Origin: a bacterium
Lineage (GTDB): Bacteria; Verrucomicrobiota; Verrucomicrobiia; Limisphaerales; UBA11358
Assembly: GCA_021781185.1 (NCBI GenBank)
Contig: JAJXXI010000730.1
Span: 1 to 6,781, forward strand
DNA: 6,781 nucleotides
Direction: 5' to 3'
In this document: positions 1 through 6,571 of the stretch, one piece after another
Layout: each line of letters opens with the position of its first letter
Numbering within the stretch: position 1 is the first letter of the stretch
Translations under genes and position numbers: made by a program
The notes under the pieces: generated by a model
Seen by the model: only the letters and a program-made list of their open reading frames with translations
What the model was told of the DNA's origin: nothing
Databases searched by the model: none

Positions 1-1
1 T

Positions 2-556
2 CAGGAATTCCTCGCCGGCAAACGCGAGTTGACCTGCACCGCCTGGGCCATCCCGACCTACAACGTCAAGGGCTGGAAAGCCCCGTGCTACCTGATGACC
101 GATGGCCATTACGACGGTTATCAGGAAATGCTCTCGAAGGTGAACTGGGAAAAATACGGCGTCGTGGACGGTGTCGCCCGCGACCCGCGCTGCGAAAACT
201 GCATGGTGCATTGCGGCTACGATCCCAGCGGCGCGCTCGGCACGAATTACCAGTCCGGCGACAACTGGAAAAACTTCGCCTACAACTTCGGCAGCAAGCC
301 CAAGCCGTATCCGTCATCGCCCGAACTCGTCAAAACCGCGTTCAACGGCGTTACCATCGGCAAGGGTCATCTGGCGGAAGCCAAGGCCGTGCTTAACTCT
401 CCCCGCGCCGCGATGAACGGCGCCCAAGCCGCGTTCTCCCGGAAGGAAGAAGCCGAGCATAATCACGAAGCCCACGTTGGCAGCCATTGCGGCACGGCGG
501 ACACTTCGGAGCGCGACGATCTGCTGGCCAAAATCAAGGATGCGCAGAAACCTTGA
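2..556 (+). CDS. hpnH: HpnH-type radical SAM protein, adenosylhopene transferase, C-terminal part (5' end outside window)
   Basis: The 5' end is cut by the window edge; 184 codons remain and end in TGA. HpnH is a B12-independent radical SAM enzyme that joins the 5'-deoxyadenosyl group to diploptene, giving adenosylhopane, the first step of hopanoid side-chain extension. The visible part matches the C-terminal HpnH/DUF3463 region: EFLAGKRELTCTAW, then PTYNVKGWKAPCYL, then a W-x-x-YG segment and CENCMVHCGY. The radical SAM CxxxCxxC motif would lie upstream and is not visible. After the conserved part there is an Ala/Lys-rich tail with a His/Cys cluster (HNHEAHVGSHCG), which I do not recognise as standard. 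The MFS gene follows 48 nt later on the same strand. Family assignment is fairly firm. The substrate is inferred from the family, and a related HpnH-like enzyme acting on another lipid cannot be excluded. Confidence 0.85.
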   Translation, partial: QEFLAGKRELTCTAWAIPTYNVKGWKAPCYLMTDGHYDGYQEMLSKVNWEKYGVVDGVARDPRCENCMVHCGYDPSGALGTNYQSGDNWKNFAYNFGSKPKPYPSSPELVKTAFNGVTIGKGHLAEAKAVLNSPRAAMNGAQAAFSRKEEAEHNHEAHVGSHCGTADTSERDDLLAKIKDAQKP

Positions 557-604
557 TTGAGGTAAGTCCTCGATCCAGCCGCGTCATCATCAGCCTCATC
601 GTTC

Positions 605-1849
605 GTGCTGACGTCCCGTTATTCCGAACGCACCTTGCTGCTGTTGCTGGCGGCGGTGCAGTTCACGCACATCCTCGACTTCATGGTGATGATGCCGCTG
701 GGCGAACAGCTCATGCGCGAATTCGCCATCGGGCCGGGCAAATTCAGCCAGATCGTTGCGGCCTATACCATCAGCGCGGGAACTATCGGCCTGCTGACCG
801 CGCCGTTCATGGACCGGTTCGATCGCCGGAAAATTCTCCTCTTCGTCTATGCCGGCTTCTGTCTCGGCACGCTCGCCTGTGCGCTCTCGAAAAATTTTGA
901 AACGCTGCTGATCGCCCGCATCATCTGTGGCGCGTTCGGCGGCGTTTCCGGCGCGACGCTCATGGCCATCGTCGGCGACATCGTGCCGCCGCAACGCCGC
1001 GCGGCGGGCATGGGCATCATCATGGGCGCCTTTGCCACGGCGGCGGCGCTGGGCGTGCCATTCGGGTTGTATCTCGCGCAGAAATTTCGCTGGGAGATGC
1101 CGTTCTTCCTCGTCGCCGGCATCGGCGTCATCGTGTGGTGCCTGATCCATGCCACCTTGCCGCCCGTGCGGGCGCACTTGAACGACAACGACACGCCACT
1201 GCATCACTTTACGGAATTCTTCCAATTGCTCCGCGATCCCAATGCCGGACGCGCGCTGATATTTTTCTCGGCGGTGGTGATGGGCCATTTCGCCATCATT
1301 CCGTTGCTGGCCCCGTATCTCGTGTCGAACGTCGGCCTGCCGGAAAACCGGCTCTTTCTCATCTACATGGTTGGCGGCATCTGTTCCGCCCTGACGGCAC
1401 CGCTGTGCGGACGGCTGGCGGATCGTTACGGACGCCTGAAAGTTTTTGCCATTCTCGTCGTCATTGCGGCAATGGTGACGCTCTGGATTTCCCATTCCGG
1501 CCCGCTGCCGGTTTGGGCCGTGCTGGTTTCGGCGGGAATGTTTTTCACATTCGGCAGCGGACGTTTCATTCCCGGTCAGGCGATCCTGTCTTTGGCCGTG
1601 CCGTCAAAACGCCGGGGCACGTTCATGAGTCTTACCAGTTGCACGCGCGACCTGACCTCGGGCGTGACCTCCAGCCTCGGCGGCTGGCTGGTGACCCGCG
1701 CGCCGTCCGGCCAGCTTGTGGGCTACGATAAACTTGGCTGGCTCGCCGTGGGGATGAGCTTCGTCGCGCTCTGGCTCGCCAGCCGCGTGCAGGTGAAAGA
1801 AACCCACCATCCGCACGCGCCAAAGAGCAGCGGCGATGGCGGCCATTGA
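605..1849 (+). CDS. Major facilitator superfamily transporter, DHA1-like drug/H+ antiporter type
   Basis: This 414-aa protein has the length and hydrophobic pattern of a 12-helix MFS carrier of the inner membrane, probably a proton-driven exporter. Motif A in the loop between helices 2 and 3 is seen as DRFDRRK (residues 70-76). A second copy, GRLADRYGRLK (269-279), occupies the equivalent loop between helices 8 and 9, as expected for the duplicated fold. LLIARIICGAFGG (101-113) resembles motif B in helix 4, with the conserved Arg at 105. GIIMGAFATAAALGVPFG (137-154) resembles the helix 5 antiporter motif. A hydrophilic linker (about 183-215) separates the two halves, and the tail is His-rich (HHPHAP). 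The start is GTG 605: an in-frame TAA at 563 rules out a longer form, and the first helix begins about 10 residues in. There is no Shine-Dalgarno next to the start; GAGG at 559-562 is too distant. The substrate cannot be told from sequence. The preceding hpnH does not prove a lipid role. Confidence 0.88.
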   Translation: MLTSRYSERTLLLLLAAVQFTHILDFMVMMPLGEQLMREFAIGPGKFSQIVAAYTISAGTIGLLTAPFMDRFDRRKILLFVYAGFCLGTLACALSKNFETLLIARIICGAFGGVSGATLMAIVGDIVPPQRRAAGMGIIMGAFATAAALGVPFGLYLAQKFRWEMPFFLVAGIGVIVWCLIHATLPPVRAHLNDNDTPLHHFTEFFQLLRDPNAGRALIFFSAVVMGHFAIIPLLAPYLVSNVGLPENRLFLIYMVGGICSALTAPLCGRLADRYGRLKVFAILVVIAAMVTLWISHSGPLPVWAVLVSAGMFFTFGSGRFIPGQAILSLAVPSKRRGTFMSLTSCTRDLTSGVTSSLGGWLVTRAPSGQLVGYDKLGWLAVGMSFVALWLASRVQVKETHHPHAPKSSGDGGH

Positions 1850-1865
1850 GATTCTGAAAAATCTT

Positions 1866-1887
1866 TTGGCCGGCGGCCAATTTGTTT
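1866..1887 (+). terminator. Possible intrinsic terminator or attenuator after the MFS gene
   Basis: A perfect 6-bp GC-rich stem, TTGGCC / GGCCAA with a GGC loop (1866-1880), is followed by TTTGTTT. It begins 16 nt after the MFS stop and ends just before the GTG of the response regulator. The stem is short and the T-run is interrupted, so it may be a weak terminator, a leader attenuator or an operator-like palindrome. If it terminates fully, almost no room is left for a separate promoter for the next gene. Confidence 0.45.
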
Positions 1888-1898
1888 AGCCTCGCTGC

Positions 1899-3245
1899 GT
1901 GCCAAACGAAACGCCGCGCCTTCTCATCGTGGACGACGATCCCGGGCAGCGCAGCCTGCTGGATTCCTTCCTGCGCGGCCAGGGCTTTGAAACCGTCCTC
2001 GCCGATTCCGGCGAACGCGCGCTCCAGCTTCTGCCCGCCGGGAAATTTTCCATGATGATTTCCGACGTGCGGATGCCCGGTCTTTCCGGCCTCGAAACGC
2101 TCCGCCGCGTGCGCCAGGATTTTCCCACGCTGCCCGTGCTGCTCGTCACGGCCTACGCCGACATCCGCGAAGCCGTGGTCGCCATGCGCGACGGCGCACT
2201 GAACTATCTCGCCAAACCGATTGATTTGGATGAACTGCTCGCCACCGTCCGGCAGAACACGGGGGGCGCACCCGCTGCGCCGTTGAATCTTGGCGCCGAA
2301 AAAACTTTGCCGCCGGACGTCATCGCCAAGAGTCCGCTGACGGTGGCGTTGTTCCAACAGGTCGCGCTCATCGCGCCTTCGGAAGCGCGCGTGTTCATCA
2401 CCGGCGAAAGCGGCACCGGCAAGGAAGTGGTCGCCGACACCATCCACGCCTGGAGCGCACGGGCAACCGGCAAGATCATCAAGGTGAACTGCGCCGCGAT
2501 TCCCGAAACTTTGTTGGAAAGCGAATTGTTCGGCCACGAAAAGGGAGCATTCACCGGCGCGAGCGCCCTGCGCATCGGACGCTTTGAAGAGGCGGATGGC
2601 GGCACGATCTTTCTGGATGAAATCGCCGAGATGTCCCCGCCGTTGCAGGCGAAGCTGCTGCGCGTGATGCAGGATGGAAAATTTCAACGCGTCGGCTCCA
2701 ACCGCGAAATCCACACCAACGCGCGCATCCTCGCCGCGAGCAATCGCGACCTCGAAGCCGAGGTGAAGGCCGGGCGTTTTCGCGAGGATTTGTATTACCG
2801 GCTGAACGTCGTGGAACTGAACCTGCCGCCGTTGCGCGACCGGCGCGAGGACATTTTGCCGCTGGCGAATTTGTTCGTCTCCGGATTCGCCCGCAACCGC
2901 GCGCGTTTTGCCGAGGCCACCGCCGGCTGCCTCAGAAATTATGCCTGGCCCGGCAACGTGCGCGAACTGCGCAACGCCATCGAACGCGCCGTGCTGCTCT
3001 CGCAAAGCGAACTCATTCTGCCCGACCATCTGCCGGCCAAGCTGCGCGAGGCGGCGAAGTCGGCCGCGCCGGCGGCCACGCCGGATACGCAGACGATGGA
3101 TGAGATCGAGCGGCACGCGATTCTGGCGGCGTTGCAGCAGCACAAGTCCAACCGCACGGAAACCGCGAAGGCGCTGGGCATCAGCCGCCGCGCGCTGCTG
3201 TATAAACTACAGCGGCTCCGCCAGCAGGGGTTTCAGTTTGAGTGA
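1899..3245 (+). CDS. Sigma-54-dependent response regulator, NtrC family (REC-AAA+-Fis HTH)
   Basis: This 448-aa cytoplasmic activator receives a phosphoryl group from a sensor kinase and uses ATP hydrolysis to open promoters held by sigma-54 RNA polymerase. The receiver domain (about 6-120) has the acidic pair D12/D13, phosphoacceptor D56 in ISDVRMPG, T84 and K106 in LAKP. The AAA+ domain (about 141-365) has Walker A GESGTGKE (169-176), the sigma-54 contact loop GAFTGA (216-221), Walker B GGTIFLDE (234-241), an arginine-finger region FREDLYYRLN (294-303) and WPGNVREL (350-357). A Fis-type helix-turn-helix lies at about 401-441 (NRTETAKALGISRRALLYKL). All catalytic positions are intact and the length is normal. 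The start is GTG 1899, where the receiver strand begins six residues in; no Shine-Dalgarno is visible. No histidine kinase lies on either side within the window, so it is an orphan locally. The target genes are unknown. Confidence 0.95.
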   Translation: MPNETPRLLIVDDDPGQRSLLDSFLRGQGFETVLADSGERALQLLPAGKFSMMISDVRMPGLSGLETLRRVRQDFPTLPVLLVTAYADIREAVVAMRDGALNYLAKPIDLDELLATVRQNTGGAPAAPLNLGAEKTLPPDVIAKSPLTVALFQQVALIAPSEARVFITGESGTGKEVVADTIHAWSARATGKIIKVNCAAIPETLLESELFGHEKGAFTGASALRIGRFEEADGGTIFLDEIAEMSPPLQAKLLRVMQDGKFQRVGSNREIHTNARILAASNRDLEAEVKAGRFREDLYYRLNVVELNLPPLRDRREDILPLANLFVSGFARNRARFAEATAGCLRNYAWPGNVRELRNAIERAVLLSQSELILPDHLPAKLREAAKSAAPAATPDTQTMDEIERHAILAALQQHKSNRTETAKALGISRRALLYKLQRLRQQGFQFE

Positions 3246-3253
3246 GAGAAAGT

Positions 3254-3826
3254 TTACGCAGCAAGGTCAACTGAGCCCTGTCGTTGAACCATTGTCTTCG
3301 GATAGATGTTGGCGAGTTTCAATCGTTCAATCAAGGCTGGCACACCATGTTTTCTGGAAAAATTCAATTCTGGCCGCGTGACGCCGATGCAGCGCAATAA
3401 TCCGCAAGGTTTGCTCAGAACCCAGCAGCGCAATTTGGTTTGGAAGGCGTCCTCGAAAATAACTCCTTGAAGTGCCGCATCAGGCTTCACTAATGGCCCG
3501 ATGTCAAACGTGTCCCCGGATTCAATGACTGCATCCAAACCTTGCCTGCCAATCTGCGTCAACACGTCTATACACCAGTTTTCATCGTCACAAACGGCGA
3601 GCAATTCGTAGCGGCCAAGCTTGCCATGCTTCTGTTTTTCATGACCGAAAAGATCCCAGGAAATGTAAGTTGTAAATGGCTCGCCGCTCTTGGCCCCAAC
3701 CGTCAGAAAATTAAGGGAGCCACCAGCGTCGAAAGGAAATGGGCGAAATTGAAATGGCCGGTCGAATGGCCCAATCCTTTCATCAATGAGCTTGAAAAAT
3801 TCCTTTGAGAGATTGGAAACACTCAT
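3254..3826 (-). CDS. Suppressor-of-fused (SUFU) domain protein
   Basis: This 190-aa soluble protein shows the pattern of bacterial SUFU-like proteins. An aromatic/hydrophobic N-terminal strand region comes first, followed by FTTYISWDLFG (about 51-61), GRYELLAVCDDENWCIDVL, a GDTFDIGP turn, and near the C-terminus GVTRPELNFSRKHGVPALIERL ending in a RQGSV-type tail. There is no signal peptide or membrane helix. In animals SUFU is a Hedgehog-pathway repressor. In bacteria related domains have been proposed as immunity proteins of polymorphic toxins, but no toxin gene lies next to this one, so its role is unknown. The reading frame looks lower in GC than its neighbours, which would fit recent acquisition; this was judged by eye. 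The start is ATG 3826, and no Shine-Dalgarno is visible. It is the last gene of the minus-strand series, 73 nt after the VOC gene, and converges on the response regulator 8 bp away. Confidence 0.62.
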   Translation of the reverse strand: MSVSNLSKEFFKLIDERIGPFDRPFQFRPFPFDAGGSLNFLTVGAKSGEPFTTYISWDLFGHEKQKHGKLGRYELLAVCDDENWCIDVLTQIGRQGLDAVIESGDTFDIGPLVKPDAALQGVIFEDAFQTKLRCWVLSKPCGLLRCIGVTRPELNFSRKHGVPALIERLKLANIYPKTMVQRQGSVDLAA

Positions 3827-3899
3827 TTTAATCTGGCTTTGACTTTATTCGTAGCTGAATCGCCTGTCCAGCGAGGTTTTTAATTCGCGTTGCGCAACA

Positions 3900-4403
3900 T
3901 TAACTTTTCAACAACGCGCCCAAATCCAGTTGTCGTGTGAACATCGCCAGTTCGCCGTCGGGCATGCGTGGCCATTCGGGTTCGGGTCGGTCGCGGTAAA
4001 GTTCCACGCCGTTACCATCCGGGTCGCGTAGGTAGAGCGCTTCGCTCACGCCGTGGTCGGCGGCGCCATCGAGTTCCACGCCCGTTGCGAGCACGCGGCG
4101 CAACGCGTCCGCCAGCGTGGCGCGGGTCGGATATAAAATCGCGAGATGGTAAAGTCCCGTGCTGCGCGGTGGTGGCGGCGAACCGCCCGCGCTTTCCCAA
4201 GTGTTCAAGCCGATATGATGATGATAGCCGCCGGCGGAAATGAAGGCGGCCTGTGAACCGAAGCGTTGCTGCAATTCAAAACCGAGCACGCCGCAGTAAA
4301 ATTCCAGCGCGCGTTCGAGATCGGCAACCTTGAGATGGACATGGCCGATGCGGACTCGGGGATCAATCGGGGAAGAAACGGGCTGGCCGGACTTTTGTTC
4401 CAT
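3900..4403 (-). CDS. VOC family (glyoxalase/bleomycin resistance/extradiol dioxygenase fold) protein
   Basis: This is a 167-aa metalloenzyme-like protein of the vicinal oxygen chelate superfamily, which includes glyoxalases, fosfomycin resistance proteins and extradiol dioxygenases. The first beta-alpha-beta unit is GHVHLKVADLERALEFYCGVLGF (residues 20-42), where H21 aligns with a metal ligand. The second unit carries YHLAIL with H86 and DPDGNGVELYRD with E134, giving a plausible His-His-Glu metal site. A YHHHIGLNTW stretch (60-69) is typical of CatE-like members (catechol 2,3-dioxygenase type). A Pro-rich GGSPPPPR insert follows. I chose ATG 4403, which has AGAGG immediately upstream although with very short spacing. 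A TTG 24 nt further up would only add a basic, unconserved stretch. The substrate is not predictable. It lies 68 nt downstream of infA on the same strand and may be co-transcribed with it. Confidence 0.85.
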   Translation of the reverse strand: MEQKSGQPVSSPIDPRVRIGHVHLKVADLERALEFYCGVLGFELQQRFGSQAAFISAGGYHHHIGLNTWESAGGSPPPPRSTGLYHLAILYPTRATLADALRRVLATGVELDGAADHGVSEALYLRDPDGNGVELYRDRPEPEWPRMPDGELAMFTRQLDLGALLKS

Positions 4404-4471
4404 GCCTCTGTTTAGACGCAGGCGCAAGATTGCGCAAGTGGCAGTTCACAGGGAAAAACTGCGGGGACAGA

Positions 4472-4705
4472 TCAGCGAAGCCGCCAGGTGATGCGCGCCT
4501 TGTTCAAATCGTAGGGCGACATCTCCATTTTCACGCGGTCGCCGATGGTCAGGCGCACCCAGCGTTTGCGCATCTTGCCGCAAACGGTGGCGAGCACGAC
4601 ATGCTTGTTGTCGAGCTCGACGCGGAACATCGTGCCGGGAAGCACGGTGGTGACGCGGCCTTCGACTTCGATATGTTCTTCTTTAGTTTGTTCTTGTTGT
4701 CTCAT
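4472..4705 (-). CDS. infA: Translation initiation factor IF-1
   Basis: This 77-aa OB-fold protein binds the ribosomal A site during initiation and works with IF-2 and IF-3. It is recognised from the order [22 protein letters not shown] (about 12-33), then [18 protein letters not shown] (35-52), [21 protein letters not shown] (55-75). The GKMRK and SPYDL-K-RI-R motifs are hallmarks of IF-1. It is slightly longer than the usual 72 residues because of a charged Gln/Glu/Lys N-terminal extension ([10 protein letters not shown]). The start is ATG 4705; no Shine-Dalgarno is evident in the upstream AT-rich stretch. Only 17 nt separate it from the T-rich tail of the preceding terminator, so it either depends on read-through or has a promoter overlapping that tail. 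This locus is not the usual ribosomal protein operon context, so it could be an additional infA copy. Confidence 0.96.
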   Translation of the reverse strand: MRQQEQTKEEHIEVEGRVTTVLPGTMFRVELDNKHVVLATVCGKMRKRWVRLTIGDRVKMEMSPYDLNKARITWRLR

Positions 4706-4722
4706 GAACGCCAGATTGGCAG

Positions 4723-4772
4723 GAAAATATAAAAATGAAAAGGCGGAGTCCGGTTCACCCGAACCCCGCCTT
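4723..4772 (-). terminator. Intrinsic terminator of the RRM gene, directly upstream of infA
   Basis: Read on the minus strand, a hairpin begins 16 nt after the RRM stop codon. AAGGCGG pairs with CCGCCTT and GGTTC pairs with GAACC around a GGGT loop, with a 5-nt one-sided bulge. It is followed by a T-rich tail (TTTTCATTTTTATATTTT). On the plus strand no T-run follows, so it acts in one direction only. It separates the RNA-binding protein gene from infA. Confidence 0.82.
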
Positions 4773-4788
4773 GAAAACGAATTATGAA

Positions 4789-5106
4789 TTAGTAGCGACC
4801 ACGGCCGCCGCCGCCGCCGTATTCACGGCGACCGCCACCGCCACCTGCCGGACGCTCTTCGCGCGGCTTGGCGACATTGACCGTGAGGGCGCGTCCGTCC
4901 AATTGCGCGCCGTTGAGGGCGGCAATTGCTTTCTGGGCTTCTTCCGCCGTGCTCATGGTGACGAACGCAAAACCGCGGGGGCGGTTGGTCATGCGATCCA
5001 TCATCAGGTTGGTTTCCGTGACGGTGCCGTGCGCCGCAAAAGCGTCGTTCAAATCGTTTTCCGTGGTATTGAAGGAAAGATTTCCTACGAATAATTTGTT
5101 GCTCAT
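4789..5106 (-). CDS. RRM-type RNA-binding protein with glycine-rich tail
   Basis: This 105-aa protein consists of one RNA recognition motif plus a short Gly/Arg tail, like the small Rbp proteins of cyanobacteria and other bacteria. RNP2 is LFVGNL (5-10) and RNP1 is RGFAFVTM (44-51), with the aromatic residues that stack on RNA at F6, F46 and F48. The RRM ends near [13 protein letters not shown]. The tail (about 87-105) is [18 protein letters not shown], an RGG-like disordered segment encoded by a GCC/CCG-type trinucleotide run at about 4804-4819. It probably binds single-stranded RNA in the cytoplasm; related proteins are often cold-induced, but nothing here proves that. The start is ATG 5106, fixed by the RRM beginning at once; no Shine-Dalgarno is seen. 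It has its own terminator downstream. The insertion sequence lies 195 bp upstream. Confidence 0.94.
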   Translation of the reverse strand: MSNKLFVGNLSFNTTENDLNDAFAAHGTVTETNLMMDRMTNRPRGFAFVTMSTAEEAQKAIAALNGAQLDGRALTVNVAKPREERPAGGGGGRREYGGGGGRGRY

Positions 5107-5301
5107 TGATGTTTACTGTCTGACTAACCGTTACTTTCCACAGACTGTTCCCGAACGCCGGGTCTAAAATCATCACTGAAACAGAGTTCACTTGAAGATT
5201 CACCATGCCTTGAAAGAGACTAGCTATCTTACAGACAGCTCAAGACTGCCGTTTTCCGGGGGAAAAGCAATAACTATCTTTGGGCAATTCCCGCATCCGA
5301 G
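5107..5301 (-). promoter_or_regulatory. Leader/promoter region of the RRM gene, up to the insertion sequence
   Basis: No gene is supported in these 195 bases. They must contain the promoter and leader of the RRM gene, and part may belong to a reading frame broken by the insertion sequence. TTTTCC-GGG-GGAAAA (5252-5266) can form a 6-bp hairpin. CTATCTT occurs twice (5224-5230 and 5274-5280). No convincing -35/-10 pair was found by eye. Confidence 0.35.
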
Positions 5302-5334
5302 TTGACTCATATTAAATGTTACTGGGGCTGGGAG
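5302..5334 (+). repeat. Left terminal inverted repeat of the insertion sequence
   Basis: This repeat pairs with 6572-6605. Shared blocks are TTGACTCA, AAATGTTAC, GG and GGCTGG, with a one-base length difference in the spacer (8 versus 9 nt between TTGACTCA and GTTAC) and small indels near the inner edge. Confidence 0.85.
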
Positions 5335-5358
5335 GTGGACGAGGAGTCTGCTGGAACG

Positions 5359-5381
5359 TTGACTCATATTCATGGTTACCC
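5359..5381 (+). repeat. Inner left copy of the end motif, overlapping the transposase start
   Basis: TTGACTCATATT is an exact 12-base repeat of the outer left end, 57 bp further in. The GTTAC block follows after the same 8-nt spacer. The transposase ATG (5372) lies inside it. GGTTACCC at its inner edge is identical to that of the inner right copy at 6535-6557. Confidence 0.75.
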
Positions 5382-6571
5382 GAACCACGAACATGAGTTT
5401 AAGATCCAAACGCGAGCTATTGGCTCGCATTCACGGACGCTATCAACGTGCCGGTCGGCCGCACAAGTCACGCATCTTGTCTGAGTTTTGCGCGACGTGC
5501 GGGTATCATCCCAAATCGGCGTTGCGGTTGTTGAACCAGCCGCTGCGCACGACCCCGCCCAAACGGAGCGGGCCAAAAGTCATCTACGATCCGGCGGAAG
5601 TGTTGCCGGTGCTTAAAGCTGTCTGGTTGGGGAGCGATCAGTTGTGCAGCAAGCTGCTCAAGGCGGCGTTGCCGGAGTGGTTGGAACATTACGAGCGGCG
5701 CGGGGCGCCGCTGGGGGAAGCTTTTAAGGAAAAACTTCTTGAGATCAGTCCTGCGCAGATCGATCGCCTGCTGAGTTCTTCCCGCGTGAAGCATCCCAAG
5801 CAGGGACTCTGCACCACGCGTCCAGGGACGATCCTGCGGCACGAAGTGCCCACGCGTGGCGGGCCGCCGGACACCACCCGTCCCGGCTCAGTCGAAGCGG
5901 ACACGGTGGCGCATTGCGATGACACGACCGAGGGGGATTATGTCAATTCCCTCACGTTCACCGAGCTTTACAGCGGTTGGACGGAGCACCGCGCGGTCTG
6001 GAACAAGAGTGCCGAGGCGGTGTTGGTGGAGTTGAAGGCACTGGAAAAAGTAGTGCCGTATGCGATGAAGGACTGCCACACGGACAACGGCGGAGAGTTC
6101 CTCAACTGGGCGTTGCACAAACATCTGACCAAGCGTGATGTGAAGATGCCCTGGACGCGCAGTCGTGCGTATCGCAAGAACGACAACGCGCACTGCGAGC
6201 AGAAGAACTGGACGCATGTGCGGCAGTTGTTCGGGCATGATCGGTTCGAGCATCCCGAACTGGTGGCGTTGATGAACGCGTTGTATTCCCAGGAATGGAG
6301 TCAGTTCACCAACCACTTCAAGCCGACGTTCAAGCTCTTGAAGCGGGAGAAGCAAGCGGGGCGAACCAAACGGGTGTATGAGCCGACCCCCAAGACGCCC
6401 TATCAACGACTGCTGGAAAGTGCGGACATTCCTGAAGCCAACAAGGTGACACTACGCGCCGCCCACGTGAAACTCGACCCGTTCGAGTTGAAGAAAAATG
6501 TTGAGCTCAAGCTCAAGAAATTCTTCACTGCCCTGGGTAACCTGAATCGTGAGGCAACGAAGCTCAAATGA
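5372..6571 (+). CDS. DDE transposase with integrase (rve-type) catalytic core
   Basis: This 399-aa transposase catalyses cut or copy transfer of the insertion sequence. The N-terminus (about 8-60) is basic and looks like a helix-turn-helix DNA-binding region (SKRELLARIHGRYQRAG, then HPKSALRLLN). The catalytic core has the RNase H-like pattern: D177 in VEADTVAHCDD, D238 in CHTDNGGEF and E276 in NDNAHCEQKNWTHVR, giving 37 residues between the last two. The C-terminus is Lys-rich with a probable helical segment (FELKKNVELKLKKFF). The NDNAHCEQKNW signature recalls rve-type transposases found across environmental bacteria, but I cannot assign an IS family. The start is ATG 5372 or ATG 5393 (MSLRSKRELL); neither has a clear Shine-Dalgarno. 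The first lies inside the inner left repeat, and the stop directly abuts the right terminal repeat. Confidence 0.93.
   Translation: MVTRTTNMSLRSKRELLARIHGRYQRAGRPHKSRILSEFCATCGYHPKSALRLLNQPLRTTPPKRSGPKVIYDPAEVLPVLKAVWLGSDQLCSKLLKAALPEWLEHYERRGAPLGEAFKEKLLEISPAQIDRLLSSSRVKHPKQGLCTTRPGTILRHEVPTRGGPPDTTRPGSVEADTVAHCDDTTEGDYVNSLTFTELYSGWTEHRAVWNKSAEAVLVELKALEKVVPYAMKDCHTDNGGEFLNWALHKHLTKRDVKMPWTRSRAYRKNDNAHCEQKNWTHVRQLFGHDRFEHPELVALMNALYSQEWSQFTNHFKPTFKLLKREKQAGRTKRVYEPTPKTPYQRLLESADIPEANKVTLRAAHVKLDPFELKKNVELKLKKFFTALGNLNREATKLK
6535..6557 (-). repeat. Inner right copy of the end motif, inside the transposase 3' codons
   Basis: Read on the minus strand it is TTGCCTCA, 7 nt, GGTTACCC. This is 23 bases like the inner left copy and matches it at 7 of 8 outer and 8 of 8 inner positions. 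It lies 48 bp inside the right end, within the codons for LGNLNREAT (residues 388-396). Confidence 0.65.

Noticed and set aside
596..1495. Minus-strand open frame of 299 codons opposite the MFS gene
   Set aside because: Low-complexity Arg/His/Gln/Glu composition with no motif, lying fully antisense to a recognised transporter.
1632..3143. Long minus-strand open frame of 503 codons across the MFS and response regulator genes
   Set aside because: It is antisense to two clearly conserved proteins, is rich in Arg, Gln, Gly and His without any domain, and is the usual shadow of high GC at third positions.
4404..4427. Longer VOC protein starting at TTG 4427
   Set aside because: It would add only a basic, unconserved stretch (LRLNRG). 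ATG 4403 is a better start codon with a purine-rich stretch before it.
4422..4435. GCGCAA-GA-TTGCGC palindrome upstream of the VOC gene
   Set aside because: The 2-nt loop is too tight for a hairpin and there is no evidence that it is a binding site.
4441..4462. GCAGTT / AACTGC inverted repeat after infA as a terminator
   Set aside because: The stem is 6 bp with a 10-nt loop and no T-run follows on the minus strand, so it does not meet terminator criteria.
5224..5430. Minus-strand open frame of 68 codons running from the insertion sequence into its left flank
   Set aside because: Its start and first half lie inside the element, antisense to the transposase, with no motif. Only its flank part is considered, as the possible remnant of a split gene.
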